From Turbatrix aceti (lineage: Eukaryota > Nematoda > Chromadorea > Rhabditida > Panagrolaimidae): a DNA stretch of 64,000 nucleotides. Under the pieces are notes generated by a model that made no database searches, was not told where the DNA came from, and worked only from the letters and a program-made list of their open reading frames with translations. Of this stretch, positions 22,083 through 34,357 are shown in pieces. The first letter of the stretch is position 1. Each line of letters starts with the position of its first letter. The stretch is taken from NCBI GenBank assembly GCA_963969345.1, contig OZ017769.1, forward strand, positions 3,105,600 to 3,169,599. The letters are read 5' to 3'. The translations under genes and the position numbers were made by a program.

Positions 22083-25000
22083 TCACACAGGCTTGGAATT
22101 CTTCCACTGCTCGCCGTTGCTGGCGTACGTGACGCTGACGCCGTTGTTCGTCGATGTCATGATGCTGAGGGGGATGTAGTGATTCGCCGACGGCGGTGGT
22201 GGGGGTGGAGGTGGATTCCGTGAAGGCGGGATAAGTGGAATCCTCGACGACGCCTGCTGCCCGTTGACTCCGCCTCCGGATCCCCCACCTGACCCCGACC
22301 CCGACAGACTACCCCCGTAGCCGACGACATAATGGTGTCCGCCCTGGGGAACGACGGGCACGGCCGGGTGGTACTTGGCAGTCGAAGGAGCCTGACACGA
22401 GCCACAGCAAAGAAATTGTCGCCACGAGCGAATTGTTTTGGTCGACGCGATCCAGATGGCGGTCGTCGCGCCGAGCAGCAGAGAAATGCTCAGACGGGCG
22501 ATGCCGTAGACTGCGTCTGGCTGGGGAGGTCGACGGCATCGGCCCTTATCGGCCCCGCCTGCCTGCTTGCAGCCGATGGTTGCCGGCTGCCAGAGTTGGA
22601 GGGATTGAGCGCGGAAGGATTCACAGATCAGGATAGCGATCATGCCGCCGACGTACAACAGCGTGAAGATGCCCATCTTGCACATGAATTTTTCGAGCTT
22701 TGTTGTATCTGTGCCCTGAAAAAATGAAAAACAATGAAAAATAGGATTCTGGAACAAAATATTGTATTTTTTGGTCCCGCAGCGAAAATAAAAAAATTTG
22801 GGGTTCTAACACGAAAATTTTTAAAATAATTTTTTTTTATTTGTTTTAGAACAAAAAATGTAAAAAAAAGTACAGTTTTTTTTATTTCTTCTTATAAATA
22901 GGTCTCGACACGAAACTCAAAACTTTCGCTTCGAGATCATTATGAAATCCAAAAATTACTCTTTGAAACCTTTTTTTTTCATTTTTGTTAATTTTTTTGC
23001 TTTTTTTATACTCACACGCTGTCTGAAGCACTGTCGCTGACGACACATGCTGCTGAATCCGCTGACGATGAAGCAGAGCCCAATAAGCACGATTGCAGCT
23101 TGTGGAACAATGACCAAAAAAAGAAGCGACGTCAGATCCGAGTTTCCAACTCCACAGACTCCTGTCAGCTCCGAAGCATCAACCTGAAATTGACGGGGTG
23201 AAAATTTTCCAACCATAAATTTCAATTCTTTGTCGATCCCTGAAAAACCCAAAACCTCCCAGGGTTTCTGTTTTTTTTGTTCCTTCAAAAAAAAGGAGAA
23301 ATTTGTTTTTGCGCCTCTTTGCAAAGCCATAAATTTGTTGAGGGACAAAAAATGGTTGCGATTTTTTCAAACGGCGATTAGATCAGAATCCGTCCGTGCG
23401 AGCAGCCGAGGGTTGGTTTTTGGTGAAAGTGTGCGTGTGTGTGTCTGACCCCCGTTTTGTTCCCCTGGAAGATGACTTCTTGATGGCATCGTCTCCATCG
23501 TTTTCGTCCTCGTCGGAGAGCACAAAGGAGAAGACTTTACCGCGCCGCCGCTCTCTCAAAGGCAATAATCGTAAATTACGCGCACGACGACTGTGGGGGG
23601 GTTTTTGTCTGCATCATGACGCCCGGAAATTGGCCTGAGGCTTGCTTGCTTCCCGGAGTGACAAACGCCCTCCGGCGGCCTCCGGGGTGACTTCATATTT
23701 CTTGCAAATCCGTTGATTCAAAAAAAAAACGCAGACCAGGACAGGGTTCGTTTTTGGTAGCTGGTCAGGTGATTTATGCCCTGGTCGAGGTCGTCGTCCC
23801 CTGACTGAGTGAGCTGGCTGCTTTTCCATTCTCCCGCGATTAGCATTTTCGGTCAATTCTGGCAGACAGGCGTATACGGTACGGTACCAACCATATGGCT
23901 CGCTTTGCCTCGGCGAGCACAGCACGCTGGTCTCATTTTTTGTCAAAAGCCAATGCCGTGCCGCGCAATGGATTACGCCGGCCTCCCTGACAGATCCCGA
24001 CAGACGGCTCGACCAGGTAAATTATGACTTTTGCCTTTTGACCGGAGCGCTGCTTGCCAAAAAAAAGACATCCGGCCAGGAATGGCCACAAATGCATTCA
24101 TGAATTATAGCCGAACACATTTTGATTTTGCAATTGTATGGTTGTGAAAAAATTACCTTTTGGAGAATGAGAACGACGATCGTCAGGAGACAAGGCAGGC
24201 CCCACGCCAGGAGGTGCAGGTACGTGGCACGCTTTTCAATTTCTTCCTGCACCCATTCGCGGGCTGCTGAGAGGTACCTGCAATTGTAAAAAAAACATGA
24301 GAAACGTGCTTTTGAAATGGATTAGTCATCAATGAACGTAAAAAGCAAGCATTGGATGCTTTTTTTGGTCGAAAAAGACATAAATATCGTTTCGAAACTC
24401 ATTTTTATAGTTTTTTTTCTGAAATGGTTTTTTTCAAATGTTTATAAATGCACAACAACGAAAAATGTGTCATGAGATATTTTGGAAACTTTTCATCAAA
24501 ATTATTGTAAAAAGTAGTGTATACTGTAAAATTCACTTGCCTGAGACATTTTTTATATTTTTTTTAATTGTGCATCAAAAATTATACATCGATAAAAATG
24601 TACTCTTACTTTTAAAATTACGTAGTTTTTTCAACAACATGCTAAAAAATCTTCAAAAATTGAAAAAAAAAATTTCAGTCAAATCATGTCAGGCAGATGA
24701 ATTTTACGGTAAAAAACTTCATAGTTAAAGCTACTTTTTGGTATAATTTTACGAAAAATTTCCAAAAGATCCCCTAACACACTCCTTGTAAGGAAAAATT
24801 CAAAAATTTTATTTTTTGTCCAACTGTCCTCGATTTTTCTTCCCCCGCTGCAACGTGCCATCAGCGTGGTAAAATTAAATTAACGAAAACAAAAGCGAAA
24901 AAAAGATCCTATCAGTCTATTTTCCGACTTCCACTAATTTTTTGTCCCAGCGCCCTTGGATGATGGCATTTTATCCATGTCCCCCCCCCCATCCGAAAAA

Positions 25001-27322
25001 CAGAAAAACACTCAGCGAGTTTTGTACCCGGGTAAAGTCCGTGGGGTATACATACAAACATTCAAACAAACATAGCTCCACAACCCAGGAATGAAGAAAG
25101 ACCAAAAGCGACGCGACATTTTGTCTCTCTCGTAGCACTCTCTTGGTGGCCTTTTGTCTCGTCTCGTCCCGCCATTGACGAGGATAATCTTATTTGGATG
25201 ACACCCAAATTGGCCTTTTGTGTGCCCCCTTGTCTTTCGACGTCGCCGCCTGTCGTCCTCGAGGGGCCTCGTGGCAGCCATGGCGAGATGGGTTGCCTTC
25301 CGGTCCTTTTTTTCCTTTCCTGGACCGACCCAAGTTTGCTACCAAGTTTAGGTCAATCGATCCGGAAATTAAGGAAAGAGCCCAAAAATGTATTTTGAAA
25401 CAAAACAATTTTGTATAATATCAAAAACCCCACTCACCACGTAAAAGTCAGCATGAGCCACCAAAGAGCGCCTGCGAAGGCGAAGTAGTACGCGAACAAG
25501 AAAGACACAACGCAGATCGAATTGTCGAGCCCGCCGTGGACCAAGAAAAGCTTGTCCGACGCTCTCAATCTTTCGCAAGCCGTCTGTTCGTGCTTGAGCA
25601 ACGCTCTGGCAATAAACGGCAGCGAGGCCAGCAGGTAGGACAGCGCGATGTACAACACGGACCGTTCGGGAAAAGTAAACCTGCGATGATCGATCAGGAA
25701 AGTCGCCAACACAAAAAGGCAAACTCCAGCGTTGGCAGATGCGCCCAGAATCAACCATTGCTGAGCAATTGTTTTGGTCTCGCGGGAGTACATGGAATCC
25801 TTGTTGCATCTGAAGGCACAGGTCGCGTTAACATCCGTCGGGTCGAGGTCGATCAAATCGATGGGACACGCGGGGTACGCCTTGGTCGCCTTGTAGACTT
25901 CGAGATGCTTCGCATCAGGCAGGTGACTGTGAGGATCGACTTCGTCCGGGATATCGTCATAGACAGCCGAAGCCTGAGGCCTCATGCATAAATCCGGGCC
26001 TTCGGGAAACTGGGAACAGTTCAACGGCGCCGGCCATTGAAGGTCAAATTCCTGGAGAATGTTAATGCAGTCCCGTTTCACTTCTTCGCACACGCTCCGG
26101 CACGACGTCACGGCCTGTGGCAGCTGGTCAGGGCACATCGGAGCGAACACCGAGCAGATGAAGAACTTCACGTGCGGGTTGCACTTGGTCTTGATCAGCG
26201 GCTTGAAGTGCTCTGTCTGGGCTTGCAACTGAAATAAAAAAATTACGATTACGATTACGATTTTTTTATCGATTTGCTTTTAAAATGGTAGCTTACACTC
26301 TGCTGATCATGCGAGAAAAGTGGGTTAGGATATATCGTCATGTTGTAGGGGATATCCTTGCATATCGGAATGTCAATCGGCTGACAGCGACTTTTTGTCG
26401 TCTGAAAAATAGATAAATATTTACTCTGTAATACTCGCATATGATGGATCTTCTTGGGTCCCGATTTTCTGCACGCATAGCCGAGGGGCAAAGTTCGCGC
26501 GTGCAGCGAAAAAGGGTCCCGGGTTCGAATCCGGTCAGAGTCTGATGATGTCTTCCATGTTTGCTACTTTCGATAATCCATGAAACAAAACACATTACCA
26601 CAATATGATCTGAAGGCTTTTTTGTACTCCCTTGTAAATAGATTTATGCGCGTATGTTTCGTTTTCGTTTGGTTTCGATCAGTTGCGCAGTTGCAGAGCG
26701 AGCAAGGCCGCACCAACAAACAGCAGGAGCAGCAGGGTTGTCGTAAATCAGGCGTTGCGCTGACAAGATGCAAATTTATGTTTTTGTAACTCTTCTTTGA
26801 TGAGGAAGAGACCCTCCTGCCTTCGATTGCCTGGACACGCAATGCTGCTGCCGACAAAAAAAAAAGAGGGGTGGCATATTGATCGACCTCCCGGATTTTT
26901 GGTTTTTCTTTCGTCTTTCGTTTCGCGCAGAAAAAAAAATATGGGGGAGGACATGAGGTCCTCCGCTCCTGCTTTGACTGTTCGTTCAGTCACCGGGAAA
27001 AGAATGGAAGGAAAAGAAGGACGAGACAGATGGGAGAGTAAAGAGTATACGAAAGAAGGGCCCCATAAAAACTGGTGGCCATTAAAACATGACGGGGGGA
27101 GGGGAGACTTGTTGACTTGGGTTTTTAGGATGAATGCATCCCCCCATCATCGTTCTCATCATCATCATCGATTGACCTGCCCGGGTGGGGTTGGGTTAAT
27201 GATTGAAAGTGATCTGTCTATCTTACCTGTTCGAAGATGGAAGCATGGATGGGAAGAATTAGGAGGAGTAGTAAAAGGCACCGGGGTGGCGCCGATGTCA
27301 TTGCCATGGTGGTGGCGCGCCG
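22083..27322 (-). CDS. Frizzled-family Wnt receptor
   Basis: A seven-pass Wnt receptor of 632 residues. Exons are 27307-27227 (start to donor), 26401-26297, 26228-25438, 24277-24157, 23183-23016 and 22715-22083 (stop included); all phases fit. Residues 1-25 form a signal peptide with a poly-Leu core. The CRD carries the ten expected cysteines (33, 41, 78, 87, 94, 105, 109, 116, 133, 143). Seven membrane segments follow. The Dishevelled-binding KTxxxW motif is present as KTIRSW (about 515-520). The tail is unusual: Gly/Ser-rich, then a run of eight prolines. A 3' splice site (TTTTTTTCAG) ends 15 nt before the ATG, in a good start context (CCACCATGG), and suits SL trans-splicing. I cannot tell which nematode Frizzled (mom-5, lin-17, mig-1, cfz-2) is the orthologue. 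Confidence 0.93.
26471..26543 (+). ncRNA. tRNA-like element (degenerate, His-type anticodon) or pol III SINE head
   Basis: It lies in the Frizzled intron between exons 26297 and 27227, opposite strand. A near-consensus A box (TAGCCGAGGGG, 26478-26488) and a perfect B box (GGTTCGAATCC, 26522-26532) are about 34 nt apart. Between them TTCGC and GCGAA form a five-pair stem around the seven-base loop GCGTGCA, which would present anticodon GTG. Acceptor and D stems do not pair properly, so it is not a functional tRNA as it stands. A decayed tRNA-His or the head of a tRNA-derived SINE is more likely. Confidence 0.45.
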
Positions 27323-30300
27323 CTGAAAAAAACTATCTTTAAACAAACAAAACAAACGCTGGCAGACAGGTTTTTGAAAGATCGCGAAAAAAAGGGCACA
27401 GCCTGTGCCATCAAATGCCAATGAACGCGTTAAAAAAAAATTTGGTTTGGTCTGGGCGTTTGGGCTGGCAGGAGGGGTGGTGCCCTTTTCACCGGTCCGG
27501 TCCAGGCGAGCCAGGCAGTTAGTCATCTCCTCACAAGCGCTGACAGACGCGTGGCAGGAGCGGAGGTGAGTGAGCGAGCATGTCATGTTCACCGGTTGGA
27601 GCAGTGGGCAGCACCCAACGGGCAGCTGATTAATTAACGATCTCACCTCGTTCATTCATTCACCGTCACCCCGTCGGTGAAACAGAAACACCCTCCCAAA
27701 AAATAGGTGGGGATACAGTCATTTTGACAAAGCGACAAAATGATGGTCAAAAAAATTTTTACGGGTGAAAAAGTGAAAAATTGTAACAGTCAAACAATTG
27801 GTTTGACGACGCATCAAAAAAGAAAAGAAAAGGGAAAAGGATTTTTTCAAGGCCATCATAGCAAGTGACGATGGCCCCACGAAGACGACGACGCCGCTGA
27901 CGCTGACGAAGGCGACGGCGATGACGACGACGCGCGGGCGCACCACCAAAGTGGCACACCACCAGCCGGGAGCCGGCAAGCTCGAGGCTCCGCCCCCTGC
28001 TGGCTTGGCTTGCAACTGAAATATCGCCAGGCTGCTGCCGAGCCTTCCGGACTTGGACGAAATTTATTAGTTTTTTTTGTGGCCCTGTTTTCCCTGGCCG
28101 GCGCCAAAAAGGCAGGCAGGGGAGCCAAAGAATTATTCTCGAGTGGACAATACAGCCTGGAGGAGAATTGCAACAATATGTAGGGTCATCTGGGTTCAGT
28201 TAGACAGGATAATTGGCTGTGATTCTAATCCGGTGACAACGCATGTGCGAGACTGAAGATTTTGTCTGTTTGCTGGTGCCAGATGTTGGATGTTAGTATG
28301 AAAACTGGTGATACAGGAAAAAGAGAAAAAAAGTTAAAAGTTATGAACTGCAACGATCCAGAACAACTCCAGGACAGAGGCACATAACAAGGCAATTAGC
28401 AAAGCATCAGGAACAACACGACGGCCATAAATCACACAAAATAGAGGCCAATTTGATTTTTTGTCGGGACTTTGGACCACAAATTATCTACATAGTATCA
28501 GACAAAAACTCTGCCTAAGCCTGTGTCGGCGAAAGTACAAAGCAGGATTCTCCAGTTTGACGGATGTGAAATAATAAGTTGCCCCAAAAAAAAAGAAGAT
28601 ATCACAGGTAAAATCAAGTTTGAAATATGCATGCACATAAATATAACTTTTTTTTTAAACAATGAAAAATTTCTTTACCAATTTTTTTCCGCACGAAAAA
28701 AATTCAAATATAAATTATTTTTTCTTTTCACATCAGAAAAATTTCTATAAATACAATTTTTTACCGCACAAACAAAACCTCCAAACTTTCTCTGTCAACA
28801 CGCAAAAACATGTGATCCTCGCCCCAAAAAAAATATGTCGGCAAAAGAAACGCAACACAACGGCTCATTTGCTCCTCCGAATACACACGTTTCAGGGCAG
28901 GGCACCGGGCGGTAAAGAAAAACGCCCGGAGGAGGTCGCTGCGCACCTTTTTACCTCCTCGCCTTCCGATCGCATAAATCGTGATCCAAACAAACCGGAA
29001 CATCCACGACTTCTTCCACAGAAATCAAACGCTTTTGAATGTTTACACATCTTTTTTTTCCAGGAAAGAAAGCAATTTCGTGAAAATTTAGGATTTTGGA
29101 GGAGGCATGGGCAGCATTTTGGAGAATAGGTGATTTTATAGGCACTTGATTCAAGTTTATTGAAGGAAGGGGGGCGCAAAGGAAAGAGAATGGAGGGAAG
29201 AAAAAAGAAGGTGACCTTGGTGTCACACCTGGAGAGATCTGCAGACGACCACTTTGGCATTTATAACCGAAACTGAGTGCCAGAACAGATTGGAAGGAAG
29301 ATAGATTGAAAGTTGCGATTTCAGGTGATCATGCACACCTGGATTTTTTTATGCGCAATTAATTTTAAATTTGTCAGCTTTGAAAAATTAAGGTCAGGTG
29401 CCAAAAAATATTAAAAATGCCGAGATAACATTTTTGTCGCCAGCAAAGTTTTTGCCGTAGACTGAAAAAATTTCCGCGCGTTTGGGCAAAAATTACGATA
29501 AAAATGTGATTTTTCAAAAAATAAAAAAAATCGTACAACTTCCAAACCAAAATAAAAAGATACAAAGCGTTACATAAATTTAAGGACGCAACAAAATCTT
29601 TTCTCCGAAAAACATTTTTGTCGACCAATTCTTTTCTTAAAAACCCAATTCTCTTAAAAAACACTCAAAAAAGACTTTCACCAACTACCTGCCATAAAAT
29701 TGCACGAGTCAACAGCCCCAAAAAACTCCTCTCCGCCAAGCAGCGAGACTATCGCCGATCGAAATCAGCGATTAGTAACAAAAAAAATAGCTGCCGAGAA
29801 AGTAAAAAGGCGCCGGCGGATTGCATAGGTGGCGGTGATTGACAGACATGTTCGGCCTCCCTACCTCCACCTCCAATATCGTAGCCGTAGCCGTAGTCGT
29901 AGCCGGGGTAGGGCAGTAGCTCGGGGTCGGAGGGCGGAAAAAAGAAGGAGGAGAGGGTCGATTATCATCACCGCAAAAGTGAAAAAAAAAACGGTGAAAA
30001 AGTGGTTTTTCTCGCCAACTCACGCTCTCATACACACTTTTTTTCTCTCTCGGGGTACAAGCAAGGCAACGGAACGTGTTGTCGCAGCGGTCTCGTCGCT
30101 TTGATCTGCGTCGAAGGACGATTAATCAGGCCAGACTGGGGTTGGCTGGCAGCAGAGCGGAAGAAAGAGCGAGACTCGTCGTGGAAGTACCGATCGCCGG
30201 ACCGGCAACCCGGCCAGGAGTCAGAGGTTGCAAGATTGGCAAAAAAAATGTTGCGTTTTTTGGCAGGTGGATTTTTAGAGTTTTTACGGTGCAAAAATCC

Positions 30301-32938
30301 TAAATCAGTCAAATGAACGTATAAATTTTATTTTTCAAAAAGTTGAAAAAAATTTGTGAAAAACACAAAAATTTTGATACAACTTTACGTTTTTTGCAGG
30401 TGACAATTTTTTACGCTTTTTACGGTATCCAAATTAAAAATCGGTCAAATGAATGTAAAAAGTTGCAAAAAATTGTGTAAAAAACCCAAAAACTGCGATG
30501 CAAATTTGGCAAAAAAATGTTCAGTTTTTTTTGCGGGTAAAACTGTTTTTACGTTTTTTACGGTGCCAAAATCCAAAATCAGTTACATTTGCATCAAAAA
30601 TTTTTTAAAACAAACATTGAAAAAAAATTATAATAAATATTAAGAAAACGGAATCCCACCTACTTTTTTTCTGACTTCAGAAACCCTCACCAAAAACAAT
30701 AGAGAAAAAAACAAATAAAAATTCCCTGACCTCGGCGATGGCGACGGCGCCAACCACAACCACAACCGCCCATGCCCAATTGGATATTTCACACCTTTCC
30801 TTTACGACGTGTGAAGTATTCAAAAAAGTTTTGACGGGAGAAGAATCAACAACCCCGACCGACCGGCCCTCTGACATCTCACATCTTCGACGGCGCCGGC
30901 CGATGATGCTGATGATGATGATGACGATCCATCGTTTAACGACGCCGCAACAACCAACAACCGTAAAAAAAAGCATACATACACGTTTGCTCGCGTCGTC
31001 GCGTGTGAACAGATATTTTTTTTCTTTTTTTTCTTCTCCGCGTTGGTTGACAGGGAGCAAGCACTGAGTGAGTGTCGCCTTCGCCACCGCCGCCGCCTTC
31101 GAGTCATCCATCGGCAACCGAACCGTCATCATCTGAGATGGAGGGGTCCGGTGCAAAACTGGATGTATACAGCCAAAGTATGTATGTGTGCAAGACAAAC
31201 GACGTGGGAAAAGAGGGGAGAAAATGACCCGAGCAACAAGCAGCGTGCAATCAAAGCCAAGCATGACGAAAGGACAGGAATTTACGAGGTATGAAAAATG
31301 GAGTCATGACAGAATGAATTCGTGTCAGCACTTTCTTTATGGCCGGGTCCGTATTTGAACGCCCCAAACAAACTTCAAGGAGTACCCGACCGTCGACCAG
31401 GCACAATTTGTCACGGATAGGCCACGAGGCACCCCGGAAAAACAACATTTTCGGAGGGATAAAAAAAGGTGCGAAGTTGGTCGGCTTCTTCGAGAGTTGT
31501 CAAAGCCAGCCAGCCAGCCGGGCCAGCGATGGCGGCGGCGGCGACGACGACCGCCGAGTGTTGTGATAGCGGGGAGAAATAAAAACGACGACATGGCCCG
31601 AACGAGGACATCAAAGCTGGCCAGCCGCCATCCGGAGTGTTTGTCTTGCGCCAAAGAGGGGAGAGGGGGGGATGATACGATACACGGTTGTGTCATAAAA
31701 TGCACCGGTGATAATAAATCTATTCTGTATCCTGTGCTGCGAGCAGCAAAGCGATGCGTGTGACAGGAACCGTAGCCCGTGGCTGCAATTTTTCCCATAG
31801 GCGTCCCTCTACGAGCTTTTCTTGGGGAAGGAACGGAAGTCGGCAGGAACGGGCATTTCTTAAAAGAATTCTACAGACTAATGGGGTTTTTGGGGACAAA
31901 ACAATGCCTGGATTATCATAATTCCCGTCGCTCAGGGTGACATAACAAAAAAATTTTAAAGAAAATGTATATTATAATAAATACTAATCAGACTAAAAAA
32001 ATAAATAAATAAAGCAAACATTTATTTCCATAAAAATTTTGATCGTATTTTATTTTGAGTTATAACTTTTTTTACGATCTCAGATCTCAAATTAAAAGTT
32101 ATCTCAACTTCATCATTTTTTCAACTTTCTGCAAAAAAAATTCATCCTCTCACCACATTGGTGCACCATAATGAACACAATTATTTTTTATAGCATTACA
32201 AAATTAATTAGATAATTGGCGCAAAATCCCAGGAAATGGATATTTTTTATGTGTACAAAAAAAATTCACAGGTCGCAAAAAAAGTCTAAAAAAAAGTTCA
32301 ATACCCCTAAAATCCCCGGAAAAACACAAAAAGCAGTCGTCTCATGTCAATCCAATTGCTGGTAATCCTGCTAATCCATTGAGTGCATAAAAGCACGACT
32401 TTTGAGCCACTTGAGGCTTCGCTAAATCACACTACCACAAATCACGCTCCAGGACTGGCTGTGAGTCCAAAAGCGATGGAAAGATGCGGAAAGGAGGGCA
32501 AATGGGGTCGTTAGGAGGTGATGAATGTACTCGCAACCACACAGTCAAGAGCCGACCGAGCCCGGGAGTGAGGAGGGGCGGCGAGTTGCCTCGAGACTCA
32601 TCGTCGAGCTCGTCCGGCTTAATTGATATGTATCCGTTGCCGCCGCCGATGAATTTCCTTGAGGTAATTGCAGTCCTATCACCCGCACATTACCACAACA
32701 CGCCAACGCCAATAACAATGCCGCCCAAAATCTCCGCTTGTATGGCAAAATTAAGCTAATCTCATCTGACCTGACCGGAAATGGAAAAGCAGGTGGCAAG
32801 CGAGCGCGCAATCTTGTTTTACAACCTTGCTATTGTTTTACAAACATTTGTCGATCGCAACAATAAATACAATTCCAATATTTACAACGGCATTAAAAAA
32901 ACAGGTGTTCCCCATTTCGGCAAAAAATGCAAAAACTC
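27323..32938. other. Intergenic: Frizzled 5' flank to tRNA-Pro
   Basis: I see no protein gene with recognisable domains in this 5.6 kb. Short open frames are low-complexity Ser/Arg/Met runs from GAC/GAT-type repeats (for example 27,880-27,930 and 30,880-30,930). A three-unit degenerate repeat occupies about 30,225-30,600. A weak possible exon on the minus strand near 32,690-32,520 is described in the findings. Confidence 0.5.
30225..30600. repeat. Three degenerate ~135-bp tandem repeats
   Basis: The phrase TTTTTACGGTGCAAAAATCC recurs in altered form near 30,283, 30,418 and 30,556. Each is preceded by a TTTTTTGCAGGTG- or TTTTGCGGGT-like segment and followed by AATCAGT or AATCGGTCAAATGAA. The units diverge by substitutions and small indels. 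No coding potential is seen. Confidence 0.55.
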
Positions 32939-33010
32939 GGGCTGAGCCGGGGATTGATCCCGGGACCTCTCGCACCCTAAGCGAGAATCATACCACTAGA
33001 CCACTCAGCC
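32939..33010 (-). tRNA. tRNA-Pro(AGG)
   Basis: A 72-nt cloverleaf on the minus strand. Acceptor GGCTGAG pairs with CTCAGCC, discriminator C. The D-arm contains TGGTCTAGTGGTATGA. The anticodon stem-loop TCTCGCTTAGGGTGCGAGA has anticodon AGG. The T-stem CCGGG/CCCGG is perfect, but the T-loop begins with A instead of T (ATCAATC), so the B box reads GGATCAATCC rather than GGTTCAA-type. Confidence 0.92.
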
Positions 33011-33668
33011 GTGTTTTTTCGACAAACACGCCGGTATATAAACGTCCGTCCGACGGGTTCCGTTCCGTAAAAGAAAGTTTGTCGGTCACTTGCGCTGCAT
33101 TCATTGCCACCTTTTTCATATTCTTCCAGGTCGCTCAAAGGATGAGTCCATCTGTTTTCGATTGCATATTTATTTCTAATTAACGCCACGTATAAAATAA
33201 TTCACCGAAATTATTTAAAAATAAAAATACAAAGCTTAAAAAAATGGAGCTGATTAGATCAAACGGCGGATGACTGGACTTCAAAAGGAAGAAAGAAAAG
33301 CGGATAAACGAAAAAAGACGTGGAACACACAAAAAAAATTATTTAGAAAAAATTAGATAATTACTGGTCAAAAAAATTAAATAAGGAAAAAAAGATGCCA
33401 CCGGCACAAAAAAAATCACAACAGTCAGACTGCCTGTGATTTTTCTTTAGCCAGATATTTTTTTAATTTTTTTTTGAAAAAAAAGGTTATGGCAGGTTTT
33501 TTGATACCTTTCAAATCAACTTTTTTGTTTTACGTGGAACAGTTCCACGCTGCCCAAAAAACAACACTCCTGTTCGTCATGCCAAACTTTTTTTTGCAGT
33601 ATTTTTTTGGGGGGCATCGAAAAAAAACGGGGAAAAAGAAAACTATTTTGCAACATTTCAAAATGTTA
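33011..33668. other. Spacer between tRNA-Pro and the lin-41 3' end
   Basis: AT-rich, with many A and T runs. I see no gene or RNA structure that I can name. Confidence 0.4.
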
Positions 33669-33704
33669 TTTATTTAAATATTTTTAAAAAGTCGAAAATT
33701 TATT
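33669..33704 (-). terminator. lin-41: Candidate poly(A) signals of lin-41
   Basis: Two AATAAA hexamers on the minus strand, at 33674-33669 and 33704-33699, lie about 650 nt past the lin-41 stop. They would give a 3' UTR that includes all four let-7-like sites. The assignment is positional; other A/T-rich hexamers are frequent here. Confidence 0.35.
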
Positions 33705-33995
33705 TTAAAAAAAAGCAGGGAAAAAACTTTTTTAAAAAGGCGAAACTTACCAAATTCGTGCTTCATGCTTTTTTGAAAAAAGCAAACGTAAAAAGTAAAA
33801 AACACAAAAAAGAATAATAAATGTGGGTTTTCAAGCTAGAGGAGGTCGGTCGGGTGCTGAACCTCACCTGGTTACCTGGGATTGTTACAATCATCGCCGA
33901 AAACAGCAGCAACCGACCCCCAAAAGCTCCCCATCACCCGGAAAGAATAAAAATGAAAAAAAAACACAACAAAAAAACAACAAAAAATCAGCGTT

Positions 33996-34020
33996 TGAGG
34001 ATGTAGAACGGTTGTATAGG
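33996..34020 (-). promoter_or_regulatory. lin-41: let-7 complementary site 1 in lin-41 3' UTR (distal)
   Basis: On the transcript strand this reads TATACAACCGTTCTACA and then TCCTCA. The 5' part is the same as the C. elegans lin-41 LCS1 core (TATACAACCGTTCTACA), and pairs with the let-7 3' half. The seed-facing end pairs imperfectly with extra bases, much as LCS1 pairs with a bulge. It lies 36 nt from site 2. Confidence 0.85.
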
Positions 34021-34056
34021 AAAAAACATGGGATTATGACAGGTGAACAAAAGCTG

Positions 34057-34079
34057 TGAGGTTAGAACGGTTGTATAGT
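34057..34079 (-). promoter_or_regulatory. lin-41: let-7 complementary site 2 in lin-41 3' UTR
   Basis: The transcript strand reads ACTATACAACCGTTCTA followed by ACCTCA. It pairs with let-7 nucleotides 1-6, then has one bulged A, then pairs again at 7-8 and across the 3' half. This bulged-seed layout resembles C. elegans LCS1. Together with site 1 it forms a closely spaced pair (36-nt spacer; 27 nt in C. elegans). Confidence 0.87.
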
Positions 34080-34197
34080 GGACCTTGTGTCCTCTCCAAT
34101 CATGCAAAAAACACAATCCAAAAAAAAAAACAAAAGGTCCAAAAAAATCGTTGCCAGTATGTCAAAAAAATGAGTTGTCTACAGAAAAAAAAAACGC

Positions 34198-34219
34198 TGA
34201 GGTGGAGCGGTTGTATAGA
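34198..34219 (-). promoter_or_regulatory. lin-41: let-7 complementary site 3 in lin-41 3' UTR
   Basis: The transcript strand reads CTATACAACCGCTCCACCTCA. It matches let-7 nucleotides 1-6, has a C:A mismatch at nucleotide 7, and pairs well with the 3' half (TATACAACC). It lies 8 nt from site 4. Confidence 0.75.
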
Positions 34220-34227
34220 AAAAAATC

Positions 34228-34245
34228 AGGTAGGTTAGGTTGTAT
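34228..34245 (-). promoter_or_regulatory. lin-41: let-7 complementary site 4 in lin-41 3' UTR (proximal)
   Basis: The plus strand reads AGGTAG, then GT, then TAGGTTGTAT. This is let-7 nucleotides 3-18 with a two-base insertion, so the transcript has seed pairing at 3-8 and continuous pairing at 9-18. Nucleotide 2 is mismatched. It is the site closest to the stop codon (about 110 nt). Confidence 0.7.
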
Positions 34246-34357
34246 GCGTTCTGCAGAGTCGCAGAAAAGAGGTGCATATCAGGTTCGCTCGGGGGAAGGG
34301 AAAAAAATAAAAAATCACAAAAAAAATTCTAGAAAAGTGAAAAAAAAATTCATAAAG

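Noticed and set aside
26260..26285. ATTACG triplet repeat before the Frizzled exon as a regulatory site
   Set aside because: Three copies of a six-base motif next to a splice acceptor are ordinary simple sequence.
29860..29950. Tyr/Gly-rich minus-strand peptide (PGYDYGYGYDIGGG) before a GTAGGG donor-like site
   Set aside because: The frame is closed a short way upstream and it comes from a short GTAGCC repeat; no supporting acceptor or neighbour exon.
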